Source: Thalassococcus sp. S3 (lineage in GTDB: Bacteria; Pseudomonadota; Alphaproteobacteria; Rhodobacterales; Rhodobacteraceae). Taken from it: a stretch of 64,000 bases of DNA. A program made the translations under genes and the position numbers. Numbering within the stretch: the first letter of the stretch is position 1; each line of letters begins with the position of its first letter. A model generated the notes under the pieces. It worked only from the letters and a program-made list of their open reading frames with translations. It was not told the origin of the DNA and searched no databases. Location: assembly GCF_004216475.1 (NCBI RefSeq), contig NZ_CP022303.1, forward strand, positions 3,100,001 to 3,164,000. The letters run 5' to 3'. Below are positions 1 through 7,791 of the stretch, in pieces.

Positions 1-850
1 AGGTCCATTTCCGCGCCACGCCGTTGTCCAGCACGTCCGTGTATTTGCTGGTCTCCTCCCGGCTCTCCACCGGCTGGTCCATCACCTCGACCCGGCGCAG
101 CCACTTGACCCACATGTTGCCTTCCCAGCCCGGCACGACGAGCCTTACCGGATAGCCATGCTCTTTCCGCAACGCCTCCCCGTTGGCCTTGAACGCGACC
201 AGCACATCGTCGAGCGCCTTCTCCATCGGGATCGAGCGCCCGTTGGAGGACGCATCCGCCCCCTCCACATAGACCCATTTGCCTCCCGCCTGATATCCGG
301 CCTCCTCCAGAATCTTGCGCAGCGGCACGCCGGTATATTCCATGTTGTGGATCATCCCGTGGGTGAACTGCGCGCCATTGAGCTGCGCGCCCGCCCATTC
401 CATGCCCGTATTGGCCGCGCATTCGCAGAAATAGACGTGGTTTTCGCGGGGAAACCGCTCCAGATCGGCATAGGTGAAGATCAGCGGCTGATCGACCAAG
501 CCATTGATCATCAAACGGTAATCCTCTTTCTTCAGCTCAATCGCGCCTGAATGATGCCGCTCGAACGCGCAACCCTGCGGAGTGATCGTCCCGTCCAGCG
601 CGTGGATCGGCGTGAAGTTGATCGAACTGATTGTGTCCGCCGTCAGCCATTCCACGTTCCGCCGCACCACATCGGCCTCATATTCAATCGGCAGCCCGTA
701 AGGCGTCGCATCGACCCCGTCGCCCAGTCCCTGCGCCCAGGGCTGCACCTCCGTTATCAGCGGGTCGCCCCCAGCCTGCGCGGCACTCGCCGCGCCCACG
801 GCGGCCGCTCCGGCCAGGAATTGACGACGCGAGGGTTTCTGATTGCTCAT
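1..850 (-). CDS. soxC: SoxC, sulfite dehydrogenase molybdenum subunit (3' end beyond window)
   Basis: SoxC is the molybdopterin subunit of the periplasmic SoxCD sulfur dehydrogenase, which oxidises the sulfane sulfur held on SoxY during thiosulfate oxidation. About 283 residues are visible; the C-terminus is cut by the window edge. The N-terminus reads MSNQKPSRRQFLAG, a twin-arginine signal, as expected for a cofactor-loaded exported enzyme. The segment around YFCECAANTGMEW contains the cysteine region typical of the sulfite oxidase fold, followed by GVPLRKILEEAGY. It is the last visible gene of the leftward operon, 22 bp after soxB, and soxD would be expected next, outside the window. Confidence 0.93.
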   Translation of the reverse strand, partial: MSNQKPSRRQFLAGAAAVGAASAAQAGGDPLITEVQPWAQGLGDGVDATPYGLPIEYEADVVRRNVEWLTADTISSINFTPIHALDGTITPQGCAFERHHSGAIELKKEDYRLMINGLVDQPLIFTYADLERFPRENHVYFCECAANTGMEWAGAQLNGAQFTHGMIHNMEYTGVPLRKILEEAGYQAGGKWVYVEGADASSNGRSIPMEKALDDVLVAFKANGEALRKEHGYPVRLVVPGWEGNMWVKWLRRVEVMDQPVESREETSKYTDVLDNGVARKWT

Positions 851-872
851 CTCGAATACCTCCGGTTCCGGC

Positions 873-2570
873 TCAGACGCCGGTGATCTTGACGGAATTG
901 TTGGGCTCCAGCCTCACGGTGCCCTGCTTGCGGATGTGGTTTTCCACCACGTCCCAGATCTGCGGGCCTTCCGTGCCTTCGTTCACGCTGGCCCAGCCCG
1001 CGACGACATAGTTGCGCGCCGGATCAATCGGCTCTCCGGTGCTCAAGAGCGTCATTTCGGTGATCCGCTCGCCCTGCGGCTTCGAGATGTCGATGTGATA
1101 GCCAAGGCCACCCACCCGCACCATGTCGCCGCCCTGCTGATAATATGGGTCGGGGTTGAAGAGGTTGTCGCCCACATCCTCCAGCACCACATGCAGGAAT
1201 TCCCCGGTCATCTCCGTGCGGTAAGCCTCGCCGTAGGACATCGAGGTCACGTTCCAGATATCCTCGCGCGTGATGTTCTGCCCCGGCAGGATCGACGGCC
1301 CCCAGCGCACGCCGGGGCTCAGCGCAATCTCCGCCTCCCGTTCGCTCAGCAGCGCGTCACAGATCAGATCGTCCCACGAGCCGTTGAAGTTGCCCCGCCG
1401 GTAGAGCAGGCTTTCGGTCTGCCCGATCACCTCGCTCAAGGTCTCCTCATACGGCGCGCGCTCCGAGTCGATCAGCTTGGTCACCACGGGATCGGGTGCG
1501 ATCACGTCGCTGAAGACCGGGATCAGCTTGTGCCGGATTCCCATCATCCGCCCGTCGCGCACATCCAGATCCACGCGGGAGACGAATTTCCCGTTCGAGC
1601 CTGAGGCTACGATAAACGTCTCGCCCACCTGCACCGGCTCCGGCAGCGCGTCATGGGTATGCCCCGACAGGATCACGTCGATGCCCGTCACAACGCCCGC
1701 CATCTTCTTGTCCACGTCAAAGCCGTTATGGCTCAGGCACACAACCAATTCGGCACCTTGTGCGCGCACCTCATCGACCATCTGCTGCATGTTCTCGTCG
1801 CGGATACCGAACGAATATTCCGGGAACATCCAGCGCGGGTTGGCAATCGGCATATACGGGAAAGCCTGCCCGATCACCGCCACCTTCACCCCGCCGCGTT
1901 CGAAGAACTCGTAGGGTTTGAACAACTCTGCCGGCTCGTCCCATTCCGCGTCAAAGATGTTCTGACCAAGGGCGGCAAAGGGCAGCCCCTCGACAATCTC
2001 GTTCACCCGGTCCGAGCCCAGCGTGAACTCCCAGTGAAACGTCATCGCATCCGGCTTGAGCGCATTCATCACGTTGACCATGTCCTGCCCCTGCGTCTGA
2101 TAGCAGGTGTAGGAACCATGCCAGGTATCGCCCCCGTCCAAGAGCAGCGCATCGGGCCGGTCCGCCCGGATCGCATTGATGACCGTGCTCACCCGGTCCA
2201 GCCCGCCGACCTTTCCATAGGACTGGGCCAGTGCGGAAAAATCATTATATGTCAGTGCATAGGCCGACGGACTTCCATCGTCTATGCCATATGCCCGCCG
2301 GAATTCGGCGCCGGTGATATGCGGCATCTGCCCAGCATTCACGCCCACCCCGATATTCACCTGCGGCTCGCGAAAATAGATCGGTTTCAACTGCGCGTGG
2401 ATGTCCGTCACATGGATCAGCGAGACATTCCCGAACGTGTCGAACTGCAAAAGCTGGTCCTGCGTCAGCGCCTGCTGTGCGGCCAGCCTTGCCCACTGCC
2501 CGAACCCTGACGCACCATAAAGCGCCGAGGCGGCCATCGAGACCTGAAGAAAGTCGCGGCGTGAAATCAT
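873..2570 (-). CDS. soxB: SoxB, thiosulfohydrolase
   Basis: SoxB hydrolyses the sulfate group from the S-sulfonated cysteine of SoxY in the periplasm. The 565-aa protein starts MISRRDFLQ, a twin-arginine signal. Metallophosphoesterase motifs are visible: TDIHAQ (D56 and H58), GGDTWHGS (146-153), FHWEFT near 178 and SGHTHD near 300, which bind the manganese pair. Length and motif order match the family. A GAGGAAGAG ribosome site precedes the ATG. It sits between soxA and soxC in the standard soxXYZABC order, so it is very probably transcribed with them. Confidence 0.96.
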   Translation of the reverse strand: MISRRDFLQVSMAASALYGASGFGQWARLAAQQALTQDQLLQFDTFGNVSLIHVTDIHAQLKPIYFREPQVNIGVGVNAGQMPHITGAEFRRAYGIDDGSPSAYALTYNDFSALAQSYGKVGGLDRVSTVINAIRADRPDALLLDGGDTWHGSYTCYQTQGQDMVNVMNALKPDAMTFHWEFTLGSDRVNEIVEGLPFAALGQNIFDAEWDEPAELFKPYEFFERGGVKVAVIGQAFPYMPIANPRWMFPEYSFGIRDENMQQMVDEVRAQGAELVVCLSHNGFDVDKKMAGVVTGIDVILSGHTHDALPEPVQVGETFIVASGSNGKFVSRVDLDVRDGRMMGIRHKLIPVFSDVIAPDPVVTKLIDSERAPYEETLSEVIGQTESLLYRRGNFNGSWDDLICDALLSEREAEIALSPGVRWGPSILPGQNITREDIWNVTSMSYGEAYRTEMTGEFLHVVLEDVGDNLFNPDPYYQQGGDMVRVGGLGYHIDISKPQGERITEMTLLSTGEPIDPARNYVVAGWASVNEGTEGPQIWDVVENHIRKQGTVRLEPNNSVKITGV

Positions 2571-2658
2571 GTCTCTTCCTCAATCAGACACACATGCGCA
2601 TGTGTGAATGCGTTAGATGCGAAAAACCCGCGCGGCCCCAGGGTCGCGCGGGCAAAAC

Positions 2659-3498
2659 TCAGTTGCGGACGGACGGTGCCTCGACCGACAATCCATTGCC
2701 ACGGCTCGCCACATAGAGCTCCAGCGCCTTGAACTCGTCCCCGCCCTCTTTGTAAGGCGTGGCGCGGATGTTCTTCATGCAGCCCTTGAACCGGCCATGG
2801 GTCGTGTTGATCTTGGCGTTCTTCAGCCGGTAGGTCGGAAAGCCGTTGATCTGACCCTGGCTCAGATGGTCGGCGCGGATCATGATGCCGTAATTGTCCT
2901 CGTGACAATTGCTGCACGCCATGTCGAGCTGCCCGACGCGGGTATAGTAAAGCTCCTTACCCGCCTCCCAAAAGCTCTGTGCCGGTCCGTCAATGGCCAC
3001 ATTCATCGGCATCCCGCGGGATTGCAGGCTGATCAGCGCCGTCATCGCCGACATCTGCGCACCGGAATATTTCCATTCCTCCGCGCCCATCCGCTCCGTC
3101 CGGCAGCCGTTGACCAGCTCGGTCAGCGTTTCCAGCTCTCCGTCGGCATTCACCCTCGGCAGCGTCGCGCTCAGCCCCGCGAAATCCTCCACACTCTCGT
3201 GGCAGGACGAACAGGCCTGGTTCTGCGTGCCCTCCGGCGTGTCGAAGAGGTCCATCGCCGTGTCCACGAACACGAAGGCCGGATTGTCGAAATCGTCCAT
3301 CTGCAGCGCCTGCGTCTCGTCCGACCGGAAGGTCCAGCCGGAATAGATCTCGTCGACATTCTCCATATGCGCCGGCGCCTTCGTTTTGGTCACCAGCGTC
3401 ATCTCGTCATTCACGGTGAGGGTTGCATCCTCTCCCGCCATCCCCATCCCCGCCGCAAGGCCAATCGCGGCGGTCAGGGTTACCCATTTCGTTCCCAT
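2659..3498 (-). CDS. soxA: SoxA, diheme cytochrome c of SoxAX
   Basis: SoxA is the large subunit of the SoxAX cytochrome, which oxidatively couples thiosulfate to the SoxY cysteine. The 279-aa protein has a secretion signal (about residues 1-22) and two heme-attachment motifs, CSSCH (96-100) and CSNCH (195-199), so it is the diheme form. C132 (NGCRTE) and C240 (FKGCMKN) are at the positions expected for axial cysteine ligands; C240 corresponds to the active-site cysteine persulfide of the family. GGGAGGAG lies just upstream of the ATG. It lies between soxZ and soxB. Confidence 0.96.
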   Translation of the reverse strand: MGTKWVTLTAAIGLAAGMGMAGEDATLTVNDEMTLVTKTKAPAHMENVDEIYSGWTFRSDETQALQMDDFDNPAFVFVDTAMDLFDTPEGTQNQACSSCHESVEDFAGLSATLPRVNADGELETLTELVNGCRTERMGAEEWKYSGAQMSAMTALISLQSRGMPMNVAIDGPAQSFWEAGKELYYTRVGQLDMACSNCHEDNYGIMIRADHLSQGQINGFPTYRLKNAKINTTHGRFKGCMKNIRATPYKEGGDEFKALELYVASRGNGLSVEAPSVRN

Positions 3499-3528
3499 TG
3501 TCTTGTTCTCCTCCCTGTCGCGTCGGCC

Positions 3529-3858
3529 TCAGCCGATCGCGACCGCCTTCATGGTCTCGTAGACCGACCCGTCATCGTCGTACCAGGTGAACTTGAACTC
3601 ACCGGCTTCGGGAATTTTCGTCTCGAACTGGAAATACGGGTTGGTCGAGACCGCGGGCTCAATCGTCACATCCACCACCATCTCGCCGTTATATTCCGCC
3701 GTGAAGCGGTTGATGATCGAGCGGGGGATGACGTTGCCTTCCTTGTCCTTGCGCTGGCCGCTTTCCATCTTGTGGCTGATCAGCGTCTTGATCGTGACCA
3801 CCTCTCCGGCCGCCGCAGATTTCGGAACCTTCACGCGGGGTTTGACACCAGATGCCAT
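3529..3858 (-). CDS. soxZ: SoxZ, sulfur carrier complex subunit
   Basis: SoxZ is the partner of SoxY; the SoxYZ heterodimer carries covalently bound sulfur intermediates between Sox enzymes. The 109-aa protein has no signal peptide, as usual: it is exported with SoxY. The sequence (start MASGVKPRVKVPK, then TLISHKMESGQRKD and the end FKFTWYDDDGSVYE) has the immunoglobulin-like SoxZ pattern. A GAGGAGAGAG ribosome site precedes the ATG. It follows soxY by 20 bp. Confidence 0.95.
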   Translation of the reverse strand: MASGVKPRVKVPKSAAAGEVVTIKTLISHKMESGQRKDKEGNVIPRSIINRFTAEYNGEMVVDVTIEPAVSTNPYFQFETKIPEAGEFKFTWYDDDGSVYETMKAVAIG

Positions 3859-3878
3859 GTTCTCTCTCCTCTAAAGGC

Positions 3879-4298
3879 TCAGCCGCCGCAGCCGCCGATT
3901 GTGACTTTCACGGTCGATGACGCCTTGGCAAAGCTGCCATCGGACATCTTCGCCACCGCCACGACTTCCTGCGTCTCCGCCAGCCGGATCCGGGTCGACG
4001 CAGACTGGCTCGCCGCCAGCGGGCCGAAGTTGAACGTCGCCACGCCCGGCAGCGGGTTGCCTGCCGCCAGGATCAGGATCGCCGTAGCACCCGGTGCATC
4101 GACCTCGATCGGCACCGTGTTCCCGTTCTCCGCGATCTCGGGCGCCGTCAGCGTCACGCCGCCTTCGGCCACATCCGCGCCGCCGGTGAAGGCCGCAATC
4201 GCCTCATCCGTGGCCGAGGCCCAGGCCGGCATCGGCAGCCCGACAAGGGCAGCCGCCCCCAGGCCCAATGCAAGCGTCTCTCGTCTTGAGAATTCCAT
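3879..4298 (-). CDS. soxY: SoxY, covalent sulfur carrier
   Basis: SoxY carries the sulfur substrate on a C-terminal swinging arm. The 139-aa protein begins MEFSRRETLALGLG, a twin-arginine signal that also exports SoxZ. It ends in the diagnostic GGCGG arm, with Cys137 as the attachment site. Length and architecture are standard. GAGGAG lies upstream of the ATG. The gene is between soxX and soxZ in the operon. Confidence 0.96.
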   Translation of the reverse strand: MEFSRRETLALGLGAAALVGLPMPAWASATDEAIAAFTGGADVAEGGVTLTAPEIAENGNTVPIEVDAPGATAILILAAGNPLPGVATFNFGPLAASQSASTRIRLAETQEVVAVAKMSDGSFAKASSTVKVTIGGCGG

Positions 4299-4333
4299 GT
4301 CTCGTCTCCTCTCCGAGCGTCAGCCGAACCGGC

Positions 4334-4786
4334 TCACTCCTCTTTCAGTGTCATCAGATAGGCCACCACATCCTCGACCTGCTGTGCGGTCAGGATCGGG
4401 GTGCCCGCGAAATCGTCCAGCGGGCGGGTATAGCCCGCATCCACGTAAAAGGCCGGCATGATCGTGCCCTCGAACATCATCTTCGAATTCGACACGATCC
4501 CCCTCAGCTCCGCCTCCGACCAGCGGTCCGCCGCGCCGTCCAGCATCGGCCCGACCTCTCCGTGAAAGGATTCCTCCGGCATGTCCGAATTCATGTGGCA
4601 CGCCAGGCAATTGCCCAGCTTTCGGTTGGCAAAGGTCTCTCTGCCCGCCACCGGATCTCCGGCAACGCCCGTGAGCGAGGCCTCCACGATCCCGTCGTCA
4701 TAGGACACATCCGCCGGGGCAACCACGTCTCCGGCCCAGGCCGCCTGCCCTAAAAACAGCGCGGCGATTGTCACAATTCGTCTCAT
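4334..4786 (-). CDS. soxX: SoxX, monoheme cytochrome c of SoxAX
   Basis: SoxX is the small heme subunit of SoxAX and passes electrons from thiosulfate coupling to a cytochrome c acceptor. The 150-aa protein has a signal peptide, one heme motif CLACH (60-64) and a downstream GTIMPAF that supplies the methionine ligand. I chose the ATG at 4786 because GGGAGGG lies five bases upstream; a longer form starting at 4807 lacks such a site. It is the first gene of the soxXYZABC run and is preceded by a probable SoxR operator. Confidence 0.93.
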   Translation of the reverse strand: MRRIVTIAALFLGQAAWAGDVVAPADVSYDDGIVEASLTGVAGDPVAGRETFANRKLGNCLACHMNSDMPEESFHGEVGPMLDGAADRWSEAELRGIVSNSKMMFEGTIMPAFYVDAGYTRPLDDFAGTPILTAQQVEDVVAYLMTLKEE

Positions 4787-4855
4787 ATTCCCTCCCTTGG
4801 CGGCCACGTCTCCCGCGTGGTCTGGCTTTGTATACCGTAGGGCACACCGCCCCTT

Positions 4856-4885
4856 TTACGCAACAACAAATTCATGAATGTGAAT
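4856..4885 (-). promoter_or_regulatory. Candidate SoxR operator upstream of soxX
   Basis: Read on the minus strand this 30-bp block starts ATTCACAT, has AATT in the middle and ends TGCGTAA. The same three blocks with the same overall spacing recur between soxV and soxS (6275-6304). The core AATTCATGAATGTGAATT is an imperfect inverted repeat. In other alphaproteobacteria SoxR is reported to bind the soxS-soxV and soxW-soxX intergenic regions, which are exactly these two positions. Assignment to SoxR is inference. Confidence 0.6.
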
Positions 4886-4898
4886 TGATTGTTCTGTC

Positions 4899-5474
4899 TC
4901 AATCCGTGCTTCCGTTGTTACGCTCCTGAATGCGGCGGGCGTGATAGCGCTGAAAATCCTCATCTCCATCAAGGGCATAGCGCTCTTCCTTCACCCAGGT
5001 GAACATATCCAGCGTGGTGCCCGGCCCGAACGCCCCCGGCATCACCGCCACTGCGGCCTGCGGTGCCGTGGCACCCTCCTCCACCTCGTCCGGCAGGAAC
5101 AGAATCGTGGGCGTGAAGAGGATGTTCCACTTCCGCGCCATCGCCTTTTCGCTGCGCGTATCGCCGTCGAAATCCGTGACTTCCGTGTCGCCATGCAGGT
5201 TCAACTGCACCACGAAGTAATTCTCTTCGATATACGCCGCGATCTCCGGCCTCGGAAACACCTCCTCGTGCATCTTGGTGCAATAGATGCAGCCGCGCTG
5301 TTCGAAGATCAGCGCCAGCCGTTTGCCCTCCGCCTTCGCCTCTTCCAGATCCTCACCCAGATCCTTGAACGTGTCGCGCATCCACGCCGCCTTGTGCAGC
5401 CCGTCATCGCCCAGCTCTCCCGCGCCCGCCGGCAGCGCCAGCGCCACGGCCATCGCGGCTATCCAATGTCTCAT
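4899..5474 (-). CDS. soxW: SoxW, periplasmic thioredoxin
   Basis: SoxW is a thioredoxin-like protein that receives reductant from SoxV and keeps periplasmic Sox components reduced. The 191-aa protein has a signal peptide (about 1-19) and a thioredoxin fold with the redox pair CIYC at C62 and C65 (QRGCIYCTKMHE), followed by the FTPTILFLPDE strand typical of the family. A GGGAGG site sits in the 12-bp gap after soxV, so the two are co-transcribed. Confidence 0.9.
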   Translation of the reverse strand: MRHWIAAMAVALALPAGAGELGDDGLHKAAWMRDTFKDLGEDLEEAKAEGKRLALIFEQRGCIYCTKMHEEVFPRPEIAAYIEENYFVVQLNLHGDTEVTDFDGDTRSEKAMARKWNILFTPTILFLPDEVEEGATAPQAAVAVMPGAFGPGTTLDMFTWVKEERYALDGDEDFQRYHARRIQERNNGSTD

Positions 5475-5486
5475 CTCAATCCTCCC

Positions 5487-6224
5487 TCAGCCAACGTTCA
5501 GAAATCCCGGGAACCAGCGGATCATCGCATCCGCGATCAGGTTCACGCCCCCCGTCGCGATCAGCACGGCAAAGACGATCAGCATCGCGCCCATCCCCTT
5601 CTCGACATACGCAAACGCCGCCCGGTTCCGTTGTACGAACCCCAGAAACGGCCTCGCAAACAGGGCCGCCACCACAAACGGCGCGGTCATCCCCACCCCG
5701 TAGGTAAAGAGCAGCAAACCGCCTTGCGTCACATCCCCCATCCCGCTCGCGATCATCAGAATCGAGGCCAGCGCCGGCCCCACACAGGGCGTCCAGCCAA
5801 AGCCAAAGGCCAGCCCCATCAGATACGCGCCCAGCAAGGTCGAGGCCTCGGCATTGCTCTCCATCCGCGCCTCGCGGTAGAGCAGCGGCACCTGAATGAC
5901 GCCCAGGAAATGCAGCCCGAACACCACCAGAATGGCGGCGGCCACGTAAGATAAGGGCTCAAGATACTGGCCCAAGAGCTGCCCCAACGCCGTGGCCCCC
6001 ATGCCCAGCAGCACGAACACCGTCGTCACCCCCAGCGCGAAACACGTCGCCGACACCAACAGCCGCCTTTGCGCCCCCACGGCAATGGCACCATCCCCGC
6101 GCAGCTCCGCCATGCTCAACCCGCCCATATAGGACAGGTAAAACGGCACCATAGGCAGCACGCAGGGGGTGAAAAAGCTCAGGAGGCCCGCAAGGGCCGC
6201 CCCGGCAAAGGTTATTTCGAACAT
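5487..6224 (-). CDS. soxV: SoxV, CcdA-type thiol-electron transporter
   Basis: SoxV moves reducing equivalents from cytoplasmic thioredoxin across the inner membrane to SoxW. The 245-aa protein is almost entirely hydrophobic, with about six membrane segments, and has the two CcdA signature cysteines in FFTPCVLPMVPFYLSYMGG (C21) and GWTPCVGPAL. A GGGAGGAG site precedes the ATG. It is divergent from soxS across a 104-bp region holding a shared operator candidate, and is followed by soxW. Confidence 0.94.
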   Translation of the reverse strand: MFEITFAGAALAGLLSFFTPCVLPMVPFYLSYMGGLSMAELRGDGAIAVGAQRRLLVSATCFALGVTTVFVLLGMGATALGQLLGQYLEPLSYVAAAILVVFGLHFLGVIQVPLLYREARMESNAEASTLLGAYLMGLAFGFGWTPCVGPALASILMIASGMGDVTQGGLLLFTYGVGMTAPFVVAALFARPFLGFVQRNRAAFAYVEKGMGAMLIVFAVLIATGGVNLIADAMIRWFPGFLNVG

Positions 6225-6274
6225 ACGCTCCTCCCGAGCGTCCCAAGCGCGCCCTCCTCCGACACGCTTGATCT

Positions 6275-6304
6275 ATTCACATATTCAAATTACGTTGTGC
6301 GTAA
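6275..6304 (+). promoter_or_regulatory. Candidate SoxR operator between soxV and soxS
   Basis: This 30-bp block starts ATTCACAT, carries AAATT in the centre and ends TGCGTAA, matching the block in front of soxX. It is the only AT-rich stretch in the divergent soxV/soxS promoter region and would overlap promoters on both sides. The functional link to SoxR is inferred from the repeated motif and from the known soxS-soxV binding region in related organisms. Confidence 0.6.
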
Positions 6305-6328
6305 CGCAAGAGATAATTCCGAGGGGTC

Positions 6329-6697
6329 ATGTCCTTTTTCAAGACGCTCGCCGGGGCAATCGCCCTCGCCCTCTCGGCTGCGCAGGTGCAGGCGGCCGAG
6401 CTTGTGATGGTGGACGAAGCCGGCTGCGTCTGGTGCGAGAAATGGACCGAAGAGATCGGCCCGATCTACCCCAAGACGGCGGAAGGCAAATTCGCCCCCC
6501 TCCGCCGGGTCAACGTCCGCGCGGTTGCGGCAGAGGTGCAGGTCAAACGCCGCGTCGGCTTCACCCCCACCTTTCTGCTGGTGGAGGACGGGGTCGAGCT
6601 CGACCGCCTCGAAGGCTATCCGGGAGAGGATTTCTTCTGGCCCCTGCTGACCAAGATGCTGACGACCCACACCGACTATGCCGGAGGAGAAAGCTGA
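6329..6697 (+). CDS. soxS: SoxS, periplasmic thioredoxin-like protein
   Basis: SoxS is a small exported thiol-disulfide protein linked to activation of Sox proteins. The 122-aa protein has a signal peptide (about 1-22) and the redox pair CVWC at C33 and C36 (EAGCVWCEKW), then GFTPTFLLVEDG. GAGGGG precedes the ATG by a few bases. It is the first gene of the rightward transcript; its stop overlaps the start of the next gene (TGATG), so the two are translationally coupled. Confidence 0.88.
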   Translation: MSFFKTLAGAIALALSAAQVQAAELVMVDEAGCVWCEKWTEEIGPIYPKTAEGKFAPLRRVNVRAVAAEVQVKRRVGFTPTFLLVEDGVELDRLEGYPGEDFFWPLLTKMLTTHTDYAGGES

Positions 6698-7191
6698 TGT
6701 GGAAACCCCTTGCCCTCGCCTTTACCGTGGCGGCCAGCCCGGCCCTTGCCGAAGATGACGCCTTCGTCACCTTCCGCGTTCTGAAACCCGAAGTGGCCCA
6801 GCAGATGGCCGAGGCCGCGCTCCTCTCCTGCAGGGACGCGGGCTACCAGGTGGGCATCACCGTGGTCGACCGCTTCGGCATACCGCAGGTCTTCGTCCGC
6901 GACCGCTTCGCCGGCGCCCATGTCTACGAGACGTCCCGCCGCAAGGCGTGGACCTCCGTCAGCTTCCGCACCGGCACCACCGATCTGGCCGAGTTGACCG
7001 CGCCCGGCACCCCCGCCTCCGCCATCCGTGACCTCAGCGAAGCCCTGCCCCTGGGTGGTGGCCTTCCGGTTCTCGATGGCGATGGCAGCATCGTGGCGGG
7101 CATCGGTGTGTCCGGCGCGCCGGGGCCTGAACTCGACGATGTCTGCGCCCAGGCTGGTATCGACGCCATTGAAGACCAAATAGCATTCTGA
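6697..7191 (+). CDS. GlcG/HbpS-family exported protein in the sox cluster
   Basis: The 164-aa protein starts at the ATG that overlaps the soxS stop codon. It has a short signal peptide (MWKPLALAFTVAASPALA) and a GlcG/HbpS (DUF336) domain: AEAALLSCRDAGYQVGITVV, then VFVRDRFAG, the basic YETSRRKAW stretch and the end GGLPVLDGDGSIVAGIGVSG. Family members bind heme or corrinoid-like ligands or act as sensors. Its role in sulfur oxidation is unknown to me; its place between soxS and soxR, with coupled translation, ties it to the pathway. Confidence 0.8.
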   Translation: MWKPLALAFTVAASPALAEDDAFVTFRVLKPEVAQQMAEAALLSCRDAGYQVGITVVDRFGIPQVFVRDRFAGAHVYETSRRKAWTSVSFRTGTTDLAELTAPGTPASAIRDLSEALPLGGGLPVLDGDGSIVAGIGVSGAPGPELDDVCAQAGIDAIEDQIAF

Positions 7192-7222
7192 CGCGCGCCC
7201 AAAGGATCAGAGCAGAGGCATC

Positions 7223-7558
7223 ATGGGACTTCCCGTTTTCTCCCCCGACATGGATGGCGAAGATCTCGACAAGATGGTCGAGAACGCCACCACCGCGTCG
7301 AACTTTCTCAAGGCGATCAGTCACGAGGGGCGGCTGATGATCCTCTGCCATCTAGTGACCGGCGAGAAATCGGTGACCGAGCTGGAAGAGCTGCTGTCGG
7401 CCCGCCAGGCCGCCGTCTCCCAGCAGCTTTCCCGCTTGCGTCTCGAAGGGCTCGTCATCCCCCGGCGCGAGGGCAAGGCGATCTACTACCGCCTCGCCGA
7501 TGACCGGCCCAAGAAGATCCTCGAAGTGGTCTATGAGCTTTTCTGCAACGACGACTGA
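7223..7558 (+). CDS. soxR: SoxR, ArsR-family sulfur-responsive repressor
   Basis: This 111-aa winged-helix ArsR protein probably represses the sox genes. It has the recognition region LEELLSARQAAVSQQLSRLR and the wing REGKAIYYRLAD. It keeps exactly two cysteines, C42 (MILCHL) and C108 (LFCNDD), at the positions used by the BigR/SqrR/SoxR group to form a persulfide or tetrasulfide bridge when sulfane sulfur is present. It lacks an ArsR metal motif ELCVCDL. It lies downstream of soxS and the HbpS-like gene. Confidence 0.88.
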   Translation: MGLPVFSPDMDGEDLDKMVENATTASNFLKAISHEGRLMILCHLVTGEKSVTELEELLSARQAAVSQQLSRLRLEGLVIPRREGKAIYYRLADDRPKKILEVVYELFCNDD

Positions 7559-7569
7559 GGCGCGAGGCG

Positions 7570-7706
7570 TTTCGTACGAAATCACGTACAAACCGCCCAA
7601 TCCATGAAACAGGCGGACTACGCGTCAGGAATTTCGTACGAAAACCGATGCAAATCCCCCAATCCGTACGAAATCGGGTCACATCAGTACGCGATTTCGT
7701 CCGAAA
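7570..7706. promoter_or_regulatory. Array of TTTCGTACGAAA palindromes upstream of the YeeE/YedE gene
   Basis: Four 12-bp sites lie in the 233-bp gap between soxR and the transporter gene: 7570-7581 TTTCGTACGAAA, 7632-7643 TTTCGTACGAAA, 7662-7673 ATCCGTACGAAA and 7695-7706 TTTCGTCCGAAA. A weaker CGTACAAA half site lies at 7585-7592. Centre spacings of 62, 30 and 33 bp are close to whole helical turns, as for cooperative binding. The regulator is unknown; SoxR is possible, but these sites do not match the two blocks near soxX and soxS. Confidence 0.7.
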
Positions 7707-7791
7707 GGCACAGATTTAACAGATTGATCGCCCGCCCGTCCTGCGCCAAGCTGGGCGGTGCGAGGGGCCGGACTTTGGGAGGAGCGGCCAC

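Noticed and set aside
2617..4461. 614-codon open frame antisense to soxA-soxZ-soxY
   Set aside because: It is the mirror of well-supported sox genes and lacks a ribosome site or known domain.
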